A stretch of 45,834 nucleotides of DNA from Bacilli bacterium (GCA_012516175.1 JAAYWZ010000200.1:1-45834); one strand, 5' to 3'; shown: positions 1 through 9,461, counted from the stretch's first letter. Numbers and translations are program-made. The notes: a model not told the origin generated them from the sequence alone.

Positions 1-2
1 AA

Positions 3-1616
3 CGTAATAACCATCATTTTAACAATTATACGAAATTTGACTTTTACCTTTTTATTCTTTTCAGTATTATTACTCTAGGTATCTATTTTTTAACTTATTT
101 AATTATCCTCGGCTTAACTGATTTATACTTATTCTGGATTAATAGGAGTATTAATGGCAAGAAATATACTCTTAGTAAATTTGGTGTCGTATCGTTATTC
201 TTAATCGGTTATCTATTTATTGTTGTATTATATTTTATATCAACAAATCATGTTCATCTTAACTCAATTACTGTATATATCCATAGCATCATGTTATTAA
301 ATGTCTTTCTCAATTATGGTTTCTTTGAACTTAGATTAAGGATTTTTTATGATAGTAATCTTACAACTTTTATGCAATCAGGTGATTATAGCTTAAATAC
401 TTATACTAATCAACGACTAGCAGTCTTTAGTTTTTTCATTATAATTATTACGCTGGTTTTATCAATAGGACAGATCAATAGTTTTAAAGAGAAGCAAGTA
501 ACTTATCCAGCACTTAATAGCATCAATAAGTATGAAGAACATGGTGAAGTTGCCCTTTGTTATTCTAATGTTTATAATGCTAGAAATACGCGATATAATC
601 TTTGGATTAAACCGATTATAGCATCTACAGATTATATATATCATCAGGAGTTAATCACCTCATTTATCAATCCTGAACAACTAAATGAAGCTAAACCTGT
701 CAATATAGGGTACTCCTATACGGATATCTTTTACACTACGGCAGGGGAATACTACTCTTATAATAATGGTTTTCTATACGTGCAGACCTATTATAAAAAG
801 TATAATGATTGTTTTGTGCCCATCTTTAATATCGTCAAGAATATGTCGCTAATTGCGAGTTTAGATAATTTCACTTTACATTTATCAATCATGAATAATA
901 ATGTTTATTACTATGATTTTTATCATGATAAATTATCACTAATCACAGGGAAATATCGAAATATCGACACAACTCGACTAATGATAGATGAGTTAAATAT
1001 TAAAGTTAAATCACCTAGTAATACCATCTATGGCTATAATATCAAGGATGATACAACCTATCTAAATGTTGACAGTGATAATATTAGTAACTTAAAATCA
1101 TTCGTTACATTATTGGATTATGTTCCTGTTAATGAAATGGTTATCTCCCTTTTGAAAGCTCTTAAACCTTTAGAAGAAAATCAAATCATGCATCGTACTG
1201 ATATTGATTTATTAACTTTTAGATTGTTTAGAAATACTGAACATATTTCTTATTACAATGACCGCCATTTCTTATATATGAGTACAGTAGGTATCGCTCG
1301 TAACATTAATGAAAGTTATATCAATACTTCAGAAGGGTTATTAAAATGTGAAGATGCCCGTTGTAAGAATTACAATGATATCTCATATACGAATGAACTT
1401 GATATAATTAATTTAACAGAACAATCACAAATATTGTATACAGATGAGTTACTAAACTATGATGATTTTAAAATGATTGACCGCAAAATTATTACCATTT
1501 TTGATACTAGTAGTGCATATGATGAAACAGTGGAACTCACTTTTACTATTAAGACAATAAAACAGTATTTTAGTAAAGATTATATAGTTAAAGAAATGCT
1601 TGTTTTATCAGAATAA
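3..1616 (+). CDS. Large membrane protein of unknown function, 5' end outside window
   Basis: The reading frame is open from base 3 with no stop, so the ATG at 291 is probably internal and the true start lies upstream of the window. The visible part is about 537 residues. The first 160 or so residues hold several hydrophobic stretches (about residues 14-46, 61-80 and 141-160) that look like transmembrane helices. The remaining 380 residues are polar, rich in Asn, Tyr and Asp, and have no obvious motif, so they probably form a domain outside the membrane. I do not recognise a family. The stop codon is followed by a symmetric hairpin shared with the convergent lipoprotein gene. Confident as a coding region, no function assigned. 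Confidence 0.75.
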   Translation, partial: RNNHHFNNYTKFDFYLFILFSIITLGIYFLTYLIILGLTDLYLFWINRSINGKKYTLSKFGVVSLFLIGYLFIVVLYFISTNHVHLNSITVYIHSIMLLNVFLNYGFFELRLRIFYDSNLTTFMQSGDYSLNTYTNQRLAVFSFFIIIITLVLSIGQINSFKEKQVTYPALNSINKYEEHGEVALCYSNVYNARNTRYNLWIKPIIASTDYIYHQELITSFINPEQLNEAKPVNIGYSYTDIFYTTAGEYYSYNNGFLYVQTYYKKYNDCFVPIFNIVKNMSLIASLDNFTLHLSIMNNNVYYYDFYHDKLSLITGKYRNIDTTRLMIDELNIKVKSPSNTIYGYNIKDDTTYLNVDSDNISNLKSFVTLLDYVPVNEMVISLLKALKPLEENQIMHRTDIDLLTFRLFRNTEHISYYNDRHFLYMSTVGIARNINESYINTSEGLLKCEDARCKNYNDISYTNELDIINLTEQSQILYTDELLNYDDFKMIDRKIITIFDTSSAYDETVELTFTIKTIKQYFSKDYIVKEMLVLSE

Positions 1617-1651
1617 CATCTTATTAGATTAGGGGAGTATAAATAGATAAA

Positions 1652-1687
1652 GATAAAAAGCTAGTTCGATTTGAACTAGCTTTTATC
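1652..1687. terminator. Bidirectional intrinsic terminator between convergent genes
   Basis: A 12-bp perfect stem (AAAAGCTAGTTC at 1656-1667 with GAACTAGCTTTT at 1673-1684) has a 5-nt loop, with A/T runs on both flanks that extend the pairing by a few bases. It lies between the membrane protein gene on the plus strand and the lipoprotein gene on the minus strand, so it can end both transcripts. Confidence 0.8.
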
Positions 1688-1692
1688 GTATC

Positions 1693-2370
1693 TTAATTAG
1701 ATAAGGAAGCTGGTTTTGGTACTACCTTAATAGTTATAGTGCCAGAATTGACTCCTCCTTGATCATCTTTAACTAAATATCGCATTGTCACATCACCAAG
1801 AAATCCCTCACTGGGTGTGTATGTCAAATAGTTTTCAGAAAGATTAACATATCCTTGTTCAGGTAACATTTCAATAGTATAAATCATCTGCTCACTATCA
1901 ATATCAATTACATATTCAGTTAAATTAATTGTAAGTGAGCTATTCTCATATACTGTTAATTTGATATCAGACGCGATAGGGTCATCATTTTTCGCTTTCA
2001 CCCTAATATATACACTACTTATTGAAGTTAATTTACCATTACTAACTTGAAAATCAAAACTATCAAATCCATAAAAATTTACATCAGGTGAGTAGATGGC
2101 GACATATCCTTCATCTTGATGTTTCCTCAGTTCTACATTTCCGTGTTGTGGTAAGTTTATAATTGTGACAACTAATTCTTTATCAGGAATGTTTGTGATA
2201 ATGAACTGTGAAAGATTAATACTTTCTGTTAAGTCATCTTCATAAAGTGACATTGATGCTGATAAAGTTTCTAACTTAACTTGTGATTTGAATGTGTATG
2301 TATCATCACAGCTTGTGAGTAAGCTAATAGATATGATCATTAATAGTAGAAGATAACCCCTTTTTAACAT
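1693..2370 (-). CDS. Small lipoprotein with cadherin-like/Ig-like repeats
   Basis: 225 residues. The N-terminus is a lipoprotein signal peptide: a basic start, a hydrophobic core, then LLTSC with the lipid-modified Cys at residue 21. The mature part holds two repeats of about 85-90 residues, each ending near a YTP or YSP motif followed by G-F (for example YTPSEGFLGD). This is the pattern of the cadherin-like Big_9 type of surface domain. It would be anchored to the outer face of the membrane; its ligand is not known. A good ribosome binding site (GGAGA) precedes the ATG. It lies just downstream of yebC on the same strand, with a hairpin between them. Function beyond surface adhesion or display is not assigned. 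Confidence 0.8.
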   Translation of the reverse strand: MLKRGYLLLLMIISISLLTSCDDTYTFKSQVKLETLSASMSLYEDDLTESINLSQFIITNIPDKELVVTIINLPQHGNVELRKHQDEGYVAIYSPDVNFYGFDSFDFQVSNGKLTSISSVYIRVKAKNDDPIASDIKLTVYENSSLTINLTEYVIDIDSEQMIYTIEMLPEQGYVNLSENYLTYTPSEGFLGDVTMRYLVKDDQGGVNSGTITIKVVPKPASLSN

Positions 2371-2393
2371 AATAATCTCCTTTCCTTATATAG

Positions 2394-2427
2394 AAAGAGA
2401 ACACTTTATTCATTCGATGTTCTCTTT
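2394..2427 (-). terminator. Hairpin after yebC
   Basis: A 10-bp perfect stem AAAGAGAACA / TGTTCTCTTT (2394-2403 with 2418-2427) and a 14-nt loop lie just past the yebC stop codon, between yebC and the lipoprotein gene. The T-run is short in the minus-strand direction, so termination may be partial and the lipoprotein could be co-transcribed. Confidence 0.6.
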
Positions 2428-2432
2428 TAATT

Positions 2433-3152
2433 TTAGTCTAATTCAACATTATGGTAGATTTCTTGGACGTCATCTAATTCATTTAGCATATCTAAGAGTT
2501 TTTGGAAACTAGCTTTGTCTTCTTCCGACTCAAGTTTAACATAGTTTAGAGGAACCATGGTGATTTCTTCAATATCAATCTTGATGTTAGGATTAGCATC
2601 CTCTAATGCTTGTTTAATACGATAAAGGTCGGTTGGATCACCATAAACAGTGACTATATCTTCATCAACTTCAATATCAGCATCGATATCTGCATTAACC
2701 AATGCTTCAAGAGTTTCATCCTCAGATAAACCTGTGAAGGAGACAATCGCTTGACTTTTATACATGAATGATACGCTGCCAGATACACCCATTTTATTTT
2801 TCGTTTTTGTGAAGCAGTTCCGAACTTCACTTACAGTTCTATTAACATTATCTGTTAAGCAATCAACGATAATGGTCGATGCTCCTGGTCCAAATCCTTC
2901 ATAACGTACAGATGTATAAGCATCTTGAGTACCACTGGCTGCTTTATCAATTGCCCGCTTTATAATATCAGCTGGAACTTGGGCTTTCTTAGCACGTTCA
3001 ATTACGCGTTTGAGGTTTACGTTCATTTCGGGATCAGGAACACCGCTCTTGGCAGCTAAGTAGATTTCTTTACCAAAACGTGAATAAACTTTTGTCTTTG
3101 CCATAGCAGTTTTTGCCATCGCTGCTTTACGGACTTCATATGCTCTTCCCAT
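2433..3152 (-). CDS. yebC: YebC/PmpR-family translation factor or regulator
   Basis: The protein starts MGRAYEVRKAAMAKT and is 239 residues, the usual length of the family. Diagnostic features are the basic N-terminal helix, the stretch KSGVPDPEMNVNLKR, the YEGFGPGASTIIVDC core and an acidic C-terminus. The family (YebC, TACO1) acts in the cytoplasm on translation, with reported roles at proline-rich stalls, and some members were described as transcription regulators. A longer frame reaches upstream to 3212, but ATG 3152 is chosen because the family begins with MGR and an AAAGGT-like ribosome binding site sits 8-14 bases before it. The gene is monocistronic or leads the downstream lipoprotein gene, and it has its own promoter. 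Confidence 0.93.
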   Translation of the reverse strand: MGRAYEVRKAAMAKTAMAKTKVYSRFGKEIYLAAKSGVPDPEMNVNLKRVIERAKKAQVPADIIKRAIDKAASGTQDAYTSVRYEGFGPGASTIIVDCLTDNVNRTVSEVRNCFTKTKNKMGVSGSVSFMYKSQAIVSFTGLSEDETLEALVNADIDADIEVDEDIVTVYGDPTDLYRIKQALEDANPNIKIDIEEITMVPLNYVKLESEEDKASFQKLLDMLNELDDVQEIYHNVELD

Positions 3153-3190
3153 TATGATCAACCTTTCATTAAAAAACTTTCCATTTATTA

Positions 3191-3219
3191 ATTTTATAAC
3201 ATTTTTGGTCAATTCTCAA
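3191..3219 (-). promoter_or_regulatory. SigA-type promoter for yebC
   Basis: On the minus strand, TTGAGA (3214-3219) and TAAAAT (3191-3196) are separated by exactly 17 bases. The expected start of transcription is near 3184, giving a leader of about 30 bases before the yebC ATG. Confidence 0.5.
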
Positions 3220-3276
3220 TGATTTCCTTAAAAAACTTAATTAGTTTAGGTAAAAAAGAATTTAACTTAAGAAATT

Positions 3277-3290
3277 TGATAACGCTTTCT
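3277..3290 (+). promoter_or_regulatory. Candidate cre (CcpA) site
   Basis: TGATAACGCTTTCT matches the Bacillus cre palindrome TGAAAGCGCTTTCA at 11 of 14 positions and abuts the -35 box of the mannan-locus promoter. Carbon catabolite control there would make sense, but no CcpA gene is in the window, so this rests on pattern match alone. Confidence 0.4.
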
Positions 3291-3317
3291 TGACAATGTG
3301 TTAATTTATGTTAAGAT
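3290..3317 (+). promoter_or_regulatory. Promoter P1 of the mannan locus
   Basis: A perfect -35 box TTGACA (3290-3295), a 16-base spacer and TAAGAT (3312-3317) as the -10 box. It drives the beta-mannosidase gene, whose ATG is about 40 bases downstream. The layout (TTGACA, 16 bases, -10, then a direct repeat) is the same as in P2 at 9403. Confidence 0.7.
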
Positions 3318-3322
3318 AAAGT

Positions 3323-3347
3323 AAAGTAATCGATAAAGTAATGGTAT
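3323..3347 (+). promoter_or_regulatory. Operator-like direct repeat, copy 1
   Basis: Two AAAGTAAT units spaced 12 bases apart, with CGAT between them and GGTAT after the second. The same 25-base element, with AAAGTAAC units, lies at 9437-9461. It starts 5 bases after the -10 box, so it covers the transcription start, where a bound repressor would block initiation. The LacI-type protein at 9521 is the obvious candidate to bind it. Confidence 0.6.
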
Positions 3348-3358
3348 GGAGGGTAAAC

Positions 3359-5782
3359 ATGAAATATTCATTGAATGGTAAGTGGCTAATGTCAGGAACA
3401 AATCTAAATACTTGGATTAATGCTAATGTTCCAGGTAGTGTTTATCGCGATTTATTAGAAAATAAATTGATTTATGATCCCTTTTATCGTGATAATGAAA
3501 ATGAAATAAAAGTCTTAATGGAACATGATTATTTTTATCGACGTGAGTTTACTTTACCTAAATCATTTTTTAAAAAACAAAATTATTTAGTCTGCAAAGG
3601 CTTAGATACCTTAGCCACCATCATTATAAACGGTAAGATGGTAGCAAAAAACAATAATATGCATCGTACTTATCGATTTGAAGTAACTCCATATTTGCAA
3701 GAATGTAATAATACGATTGAAGTTATCTTTAACTCACCACTTAAATATATCTAAGAAAAAGTAAAAAAATGTCCATTAAAAGAAGGTGCGATTAGGCGTT
3801 TTTCTCATTTGCGTAAAGCTCATTATATGTTTGGATGGGATTGGGGTCCAGAGTTACCTGATGCGGGGATTTGGCAAGATATCTACTTAGAAAGTACTGA
3901 TGTTGGATACCTTGATGATGTGCATATTATCCAACATCATAATAAAGATAGAGTAATACTAACTATCACATGTAAAAGTGTTTTATTTACTAATGATGCA
4001 AAGATAAAAATTAACTTTACTAATCCCCAAGGTGAAGTAATATACGATATAGTAGAAAATGCCTTAAATAATAATACTTTTACGATAGAAGTTATTGATC
4101 CCCAACTCTGGTGGCCTGTTGGATATGGCAAACAACCTTTATATCATTTATTAGTCTCTTTAGGTAATGATACTGAAAATGCGGATACGAGGAATTTCAG
4201 AATAGGTTTACGCACCATTAAGTTACAGCGCGAAAAGGATATTTATGGTGAATCATTTACTTTTATTGTCAATGGTTTACCGATCTTTGTGAAAGGTGCT
4301 AATTACATTCCTGAGGATAATATCATTAGTAGAACTAATAGATTTAGAACAATGAAACTATTAGAAGCAGCTGTATTAGCTAACCATAACATTATTCGTG
4401 TTTGGGGTGGTGGATATTATCCCCAAGATTATTTCTATGATTTATGTGATGAAATGGGAATATTAGTTTGGCAAGATTTGATGTTTGCCTGTAGTGTATA
4501 TAATGTAGAAGATTCAGAGTTATTAGAAACCATTATTCCCGAAATCCATGATAATATTAAACGTATTAAACATCATCCTTCTTTATGCATCATCTGTGGT
4601 AATAATGAAGTAGAAACCATGGTAGTAAATTGGGGTATTCCTGATAAAGAACAAGCCCAAAAATATTATCTATTCTTATTTGAAGACCTACTCCCAAAAG
4701 TAGTTAAAGAAGTATATCCAGACTGTATTTATTGGTTATCAAGTCCATCCTCGGGTGGTAAATTATTTGATCCTAATAGTGATAAGTTTGGTGATATGCA
4801 CTACTGGGGTGTCTGGCATAATAATGAGCCAATCACATATTATCGGAAATATTATCCCCGCTTAATGAGTGAATTTGGTATTCAATCATTTCCATCGATA
4901 AAAACCATTGAAAGTTTTACTATACCAGAAGATCGCAATATTTTTTCTTATGTGATGGAATGTCACCAAAAGGATACAGGAGCCAATGCCAAAATTATGA
5001 ATTATATCGGTAAAATGTTTAAATTTCCAAAGGATTTCGATAGTTTAATTTACTTATCGCAGCTAATCCAAGCTGAAGGTTATCGTTATGGTGTAGAACA
5101 CTGGAGAAGAAACTATGGTCGCTGTATGGGGGCGATATACTGGCAACTAAATGATTGTTGGCCAGTCGCCAGTTGGTCCAGTATTGATTACTATCAACGT
5201 TGGAAAACTATTCATTATCATAGTAAGAAATTCTTTGCGAAGATTTTATTGTCTCTCGAATAAACTGATGGTGATGTGGCGATTCATATCACAAATGAAA
5301 CAGATAAAACGCTTAGTGGGAAAGTTAAATGGAAACTAATTGACTTTTATGGTGAGCGACTCTTTGAGAATATTATTGATGTTGAAGTGCCTAATTATTG
5401 TAGTAAGAAGATTGATGAAATCATTTTTAAACTAGATAATTACAAGAAAATGAATACCGTATTCTATGCACAATTAATCATCGATGATGAAGTGATATCA
5501 GAAAACTTTATATCCTTTGTACCTGATAAACATTTGAATTTGCCAAAAGGAAATATCATGTTTAAGTTAGAAAAGCGAGAGTCAACATGTACACTTACAT
5601 TAAAGTGTGAGGTTTTCTGTAAGTTTGTCGAAATCCAGTTAAAACACGATGATGTTATTTTTAGCGATAATTACTTCCATTTGTTACCTAATATCTCTAA
5701 AAAGATTACTTTTGAAAGTGAAAAGGATATAGATAGTTTACTTAAAGACCTGCAGATTCGTTCTTTAATAGATACTTTTTAA
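3359..5782 (+). pseudogene. GH2 beta-mannosidase, interrupted by two in-frame TAA codons
   Basis: One frame of 808 codons encodes a complete GH2 beta-mannosidase-like protein, but TAA codons interrupt it at 3752-3754 (codon 132) and 5261-5263 (codon 635). The frame is kept across both. The N-terminal part has the sugar-binding jelly roll (start LNGKW); after the first stop come HLRKAHYMFGWDWGP and GNNEVE with the acid/base Glu at codon 417; SEFGIQSFPS carries the nucleophile Glu at codon 505. The C-terminal Ig-like part follows the second stop. There is no signal peptide, so the enzyme would act in the cytoplasm, removing mannose from the ends of imported mannooligosaccharides. The start is ATG 3359, six bases after GGAGGG; the ATG at 3341 lies inside the operator repeat. 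As read, no full-length enzyme is made without readthrough. Confidence 0.85.
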
Positions 5783-5801
5783 TTAGAAAGAGGGGTAGAA
5801 A

Positions 5802-7541
5802 ATGAGTAAATTCATTAGTGAAATTGTAATGTTAACTAGTAATCCTAAACGATATGAGTTAGTTGAATTGAAGTTAATACCTACTAGTTTAGTTAAGCAA
5901 GTTAATCCTTTTAATTATGATGAAGTGAATATTGAAGGTACCTTTATACCAGAGCGGGGTCAAGCTATTACTTTAAAAGCATTTTGGACTAGAGATGTAG
6001 CTATCTCATTAGAAGAGACTATCTTAGGTGAAGAAGAAGCTAGTCATGGTATTACATATTATTCAGAAGGTGAACCTATCGGGAAAGAGATAGTCGAATT
6101 CCTTGATGAAGGGCATTTTCGGATTCGTTACTTACCTTTAACAAGTGGTGTTACTAAATATCAACTCAAGGTCTACTTAAAGGGTGAATTAATAGAAGAA
6201 AGCGAAGGTCAGTTCACCATAACAGAAAATCAAATAAACTATCGTGGTATTATTAAAGTGGAACCAAACCATAGGCGAAATTTCATTTTTGAAAATGGTG
6301 AAACTTTTATTCCCATTGGTCAAAATGTCTGTTGGTATACCTCTCGATTAAGAAAATCTTATGATTATGATGTTTGGTTTTCAAAAATGGAAGAAAACCA
6401 AATGAATGTTTGCCGGATATGGCTTGCGCCTTGGAGTTTTGCGCTTCACTGGCAAAAGATTGATGAGTATGATTTAGCTAATGCAGCAAGACTGGATCGT
6501 GTATTAACTTTAGCCAAAGAAAAAGGCATTTATGTGATGTTAACTCTATTAAATCATGGTCAATTCTCCGCAAAAGTTAATCCGATGTGGGATAAAAACC
6601 CGTGGAATAAGGTTAATGGTGGAATGCTAGAATATCCCATGGAATTCTTCACAAATGAAGAAGCAAAACATCTATATAAAAATCAACTTCAATATATTGT
6701 TGCTCGCTATGGTTTCTTAGATAATTTATTAGCCTGGTAATTATGGAACGAAGTGAGTTGGGTTGATGATTATTTAAAGAGTGATGCAGGGTATAAGTGG
6801 CATGATGAAATGAGTATATACTTAAAAAAGATTGATCCCTATAATCATTTAGTAAGCACAAGCTTTCATAATGAAACAAATGAAGCATATGAGATTCCTA
6901 CTATCGATTTTGCGAACCCTCATACTTATGGTTATACAGAAATGAATATCAATGATACCCTACCATCTAATTTAGAAAAATTTTATGGAATGTATAAGAA
7001 GCCAATTTTCCATAGTGAAATTGGCATTGATTGGCGTTCAGGGGTAGAAACTGCTAAACAAGACCCATTAGGAATTACTTTACACCAACAATGTTGGGCT
7101 GGCATGCTTGGTGGTGGAGCTGGCAGTGCGATGAACTGGTGGTGGGATAGTCATGTTCACCCTCATAATCTCTATTATCGCTTTAAAGGAGCAGCTAAGT
7201 ATTCTCAATATCTCGATATGATTAGTAATCAATATATCTTACTGAAAGACGTAAGTACTATAAATAACCCTGATATTAAGTGTCTGGGTTACTTATTAGA
7301 TGATCGTATATATGGATATCTATATGATGTAAACTGGAAATATACTGTACCAGATGTTAAACCAATTGAAAATGTTGAAATGAAAATTGCTTGTGCTGAA
7401 GGTATTTACCAACTCACCATTTTTGATACTGTAACTGGTGAGATTACAGAAGAAAAAGTAGTAGAAACAGTTGATACCAATTTAGTACTTTTCTTTAACC
7501 GCATTCTGAAAGATCTTGCATTTATACTAAAGAAAAAATGA
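5802..7541 (+). pseudogene. Cytoplasmic clan GH-A-like hydrolase (DUF5060 type), interrupted by one in-frame TAA
   Basis: A single frame of 580 codons encodes a homologue of the three lipoprotein hydrolases downstream, but codon 313 (6738-6740) is TAA. The three paralogues all have GAA at the aligned place (W-E-L-W-N-E), so a single G-to-T change explains it. The stop falls four codons before the predicted acid/base Glu (codon 317), and the nucleophile in FHSEIGIDW lies further downstream, so the truncated product has neither. The N-terminal 140 residues form a DUF5060-like beta-sandwich and the rest a TIM-barrel. Unlike its paralogues it has no signal peptide, so it would be intracellular. 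A clear AGAGGGG ribosome binding site precedes ATG 5802. It follows the beta-mannosidase by 19 bases. Confidence 0.85.
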
Positions 7542-9385
7542 TGAATCGACTCTTAATTCTAATTATCTTATTTACTTTTATTATTTTATCCAGTTGCCAA
7601 ATGGGAAAAAAACTAACCACAACAACTACTAACATAGTCACTACTACAGAAGTGGGTAAAGAACCATTATTTACATCCCTTACAATTTTGAATAAGCAAT
7701 TAAAAGCATATGAAAAAATCGAAATGCGGTTAAATGCAAAGGTCGATATCAAAAGTCTAGTAAATCCCTATGACTATGATAGTTTAAATATCTTTGGTGA
7801 ATTTACTAGCCCTTTAGGGAAAAAAATTACTTTACCAGCTTTTTGGTATAAAGAATATGAAATCATCTTGGATGAAAATTGGCAGGGTTCAGGAAGTAAT
7901 GTACCAGTAGGTGAACCTAAAGGATTAGAAACAGTAGTGCTGAAAGATAATGAATATTACCTATTTAGGTTTTTGCCTACAGAAATAGGTAAATGGACCT
8001 ATAGAATTAGTGTTAAACATCAAGGAGAATTAATTCAAACCTTTAATGGTGACTTAGAAATCTTGAATAATCAAAATAATTATAAAGGTGTAATTCAAGT
8101 AGAACCAACTCATAAACGTAACTTCATATTTGAAGATGGCTCAATGTATATCCCCATTGGACAAAACACAAGTTGGTATGCGAATCGTGCAAGAAAAACC
8201 TATGATTATGATGTTTGGTTTAAAAACATGCAGGAAGTAGGGGCTAATGTAGGAAGAATTTGGCTAAGCCAACGCTGCTTTTCTCTTCATTATGGCGAAA
8301 AGTTCGATGATTTTACTTCTCGTCAAAATGAAGCAGCAAGACTTGACCGTGTTATCACATTAGCTAGTCAATACGACATCTACATTTTATTAACATTAAT
8401 CAATCATGGTCAGTTTTCTCAGTATGTAAACCCTGATTGGCATAATAATCCGTGGAATATAGTCAATGGGGGAATTTTGAGTAAACCACGAGAATTCTTT
8501 TATAATGAAGAAGCTAAAAAAATCTATAAAAGTCAACTCTTATATCTCATTGGTCGATACAGTTACAGTAATCATATCTTCGCCTGGGAATTATGGAACG
8601 AAGTCGATTGGACCGATAGTAATCCCCTTGATGTATATCAATGGCATAAGGAAATGAGTCAATTTCTTAAAGATTATGACCCTTATCACCACATAGTGTC
8701 TACCAGTTATAAAGGAGAAACAGGCATGGCTTATGGTCTTAGTACCATTGATTTCGTGAACTCCCATAGTTATGATTATGCTAATAAGGTTATGAATCGG
8801 GAATTACCCTCAAGAATCAATGCGATTTGGAACATCTACCAAAAACCTGTATTATTTAGCGAGTTAGGTATCAATGCTGAATCAGGTGGTGCCACTTATG
8901 AACTTGATCCCACAGGAATCACTATCCACCAACAGTTATGGGCAAGTATGATGGGTGGGGGTGGTGGTGGAGCAATGAATTGGTGGTGGGATAGTTGGGT
9001 CCATCCACACAATCTCTACTATCGCTTTAAAGGAGCTGCAACTTACAGTAAAGAGTTGGACTTACGTGGTTCTACCTATGTTCAATTGAGTAGTCTAAAA
9101 GAAGTAACTATCAGTCATGATAAAGTTAATATTTTAGGTTATCGCATTGATAATAGGATGTACATTTACTTATTTGATCGAGATTGGACTTATAAATATC
9201 AAAATATAAAAGCAAAAGAGGAAGTAGAAATTAGCATACCCTTCGTAAATGGAATATATCAAGTGAGAATCTATGACACAAAAACAGGAGATGTCATACT
9301 GACTAAAGAAGCTATTATTGCCGATGATAGTTTTAAGATAATCCTACCAACTTTTTATGAAGATATCGCATTAATTGTAGGATAA
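7538..9385 (+). CDS. Lipoprotein clan GH-A-like glycoside hydrolase (DUF5060 type), paralogue 1
   Basis: 615 residues. Lipoprotein signal peptide with LSSC (Cys 20), then a Thr-rich linker (about residues 27-37), a DUF5060-like beta-sandwich (about 45-180) and a TIM-barrel domain (about 190-500). WELWNE carries the predicted acid/base Glu 355 and LFSELGIN the predicted nucleophile Glu 442, the Asn-Glu plus late Glu arrangement of clan GH-A. A Gly-rich stretch and NWWWDSWVHPHNLYYRFKGA line the likely substrate cleft. It is anchored on the cell surface and probably cleaves beta-mannan or a related hemicellulose; the substrate is inferred from the GH2/GH130/epimerase neighbours. ATG 7538 overlaps the preceding stop codon by four bases, so it is translationally coupled to the interrupted paralogue. 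It ends the P1 unit. Confidence 0.82.
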   Translation: MMNRLLILIILFTFIILSSCQMGKKLTTTTTNIVTTTEVGKEPLFTSLTILNKQLKAYEKIEMRLNAKVDIKSLVNPYDYDSLNIFGEFTSPLGKKITLPAFWYKEYEIILDENWQGSGSNVPVGEPKGLETVVLKDNEYYLFRFLPTEIGKWTYRISVKHQGELIQTFNGDLEILNNQNNYKGVIQVEPTHKRNFIFEDGSMYIPIGQNTSWYANRARKTYDYDVWFKNMQEVGANVGRIWLSQRCFSLHYGEKFDDFTSRQNEAARLDRVITLASQYDIYILLTLINHGQFSQYVNPDWHNNPWNIVNGGILSKPREFFYNEEAKKIYKSQLLYLIGRYSYSNHIFAWELWNEVDWTDSNPLDVYQWHKEMSQFLKDYDPYHHIVSTSYKGETGMAYGLSTIDFVNSHSYDYANKVMNRELPSRINAIWNIYQKPVLFSELGINAESGGATYELDPTGITIHQQLWASMMGGGGGGAMNWWWDSWVHPHNLYYRFKGAATYSKELDLRGSTYVQLSSLKEVTISHDKVNILGYRIDNRMYIYLFDRDWTYKYQNIKAKEEVEISIPFVNGIYQVRIYDTKTGDVILTKEAIIADDSFKIILPTFYEDIALIVG

Positions 9386-9402
9386 AAAATACAAACTGCT
9401 AA

Positions 9403-9430
9403 TTGACAATAAGATAAAATATGATATGAT
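9403..9430 (+). promoter_or_regulatory. Promoter P2, upstream of the LacI-type regulator
   Basis: TTGACA (9403-9408), a 16-base spacer and TATGAT (9425-9430). It starts the long second unit (regulator, two hydrolases, transporters, epimerase, phosphorylase). No terminator is seen between the end of the previous gene at 9385 and this promoter, so readthrough from P1 is possible. Confidence 0.75.
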
Positions 9431-9436
9431 AAAAAT

Positions 9437-9461
9437 AAAGTAACCGATAAAGTAACAGTAT
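9437..9461 (+). promoter_or_regulatory. Operator-like direct repeat, copy 2
   Basis: Two AAAGTAAC units 12 bases apart, with CGAT between them and AGTAT after the second. The copy differs from 3323-3347 at three of 25 positions, and the last base of the two units changes together (T and T in copy 1, C and C in copy 2). It lies 6 bases past the -10 box. The position suits self-repression by the LacI-type protein encoded next. Confidence 0.6.

Noticed and set aside
3341-3358. ATG 3341 as start of the beta-mannosidase gene
   Set aside because: It lies within the operator repeat and has no ribosome binding site; ATG 3359 has GGAGGG at the right distance and a family-like N-terminus.
3341-7541. 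TAA decoded as Glu (genetic code change)
   Set aside because: Many intact genes in the window end with TAA, for example yebC, rnfG and the first solute-binding protein, with family-typical C-termini. General reassignment does not fit; local readthrough or mutation is more likely.
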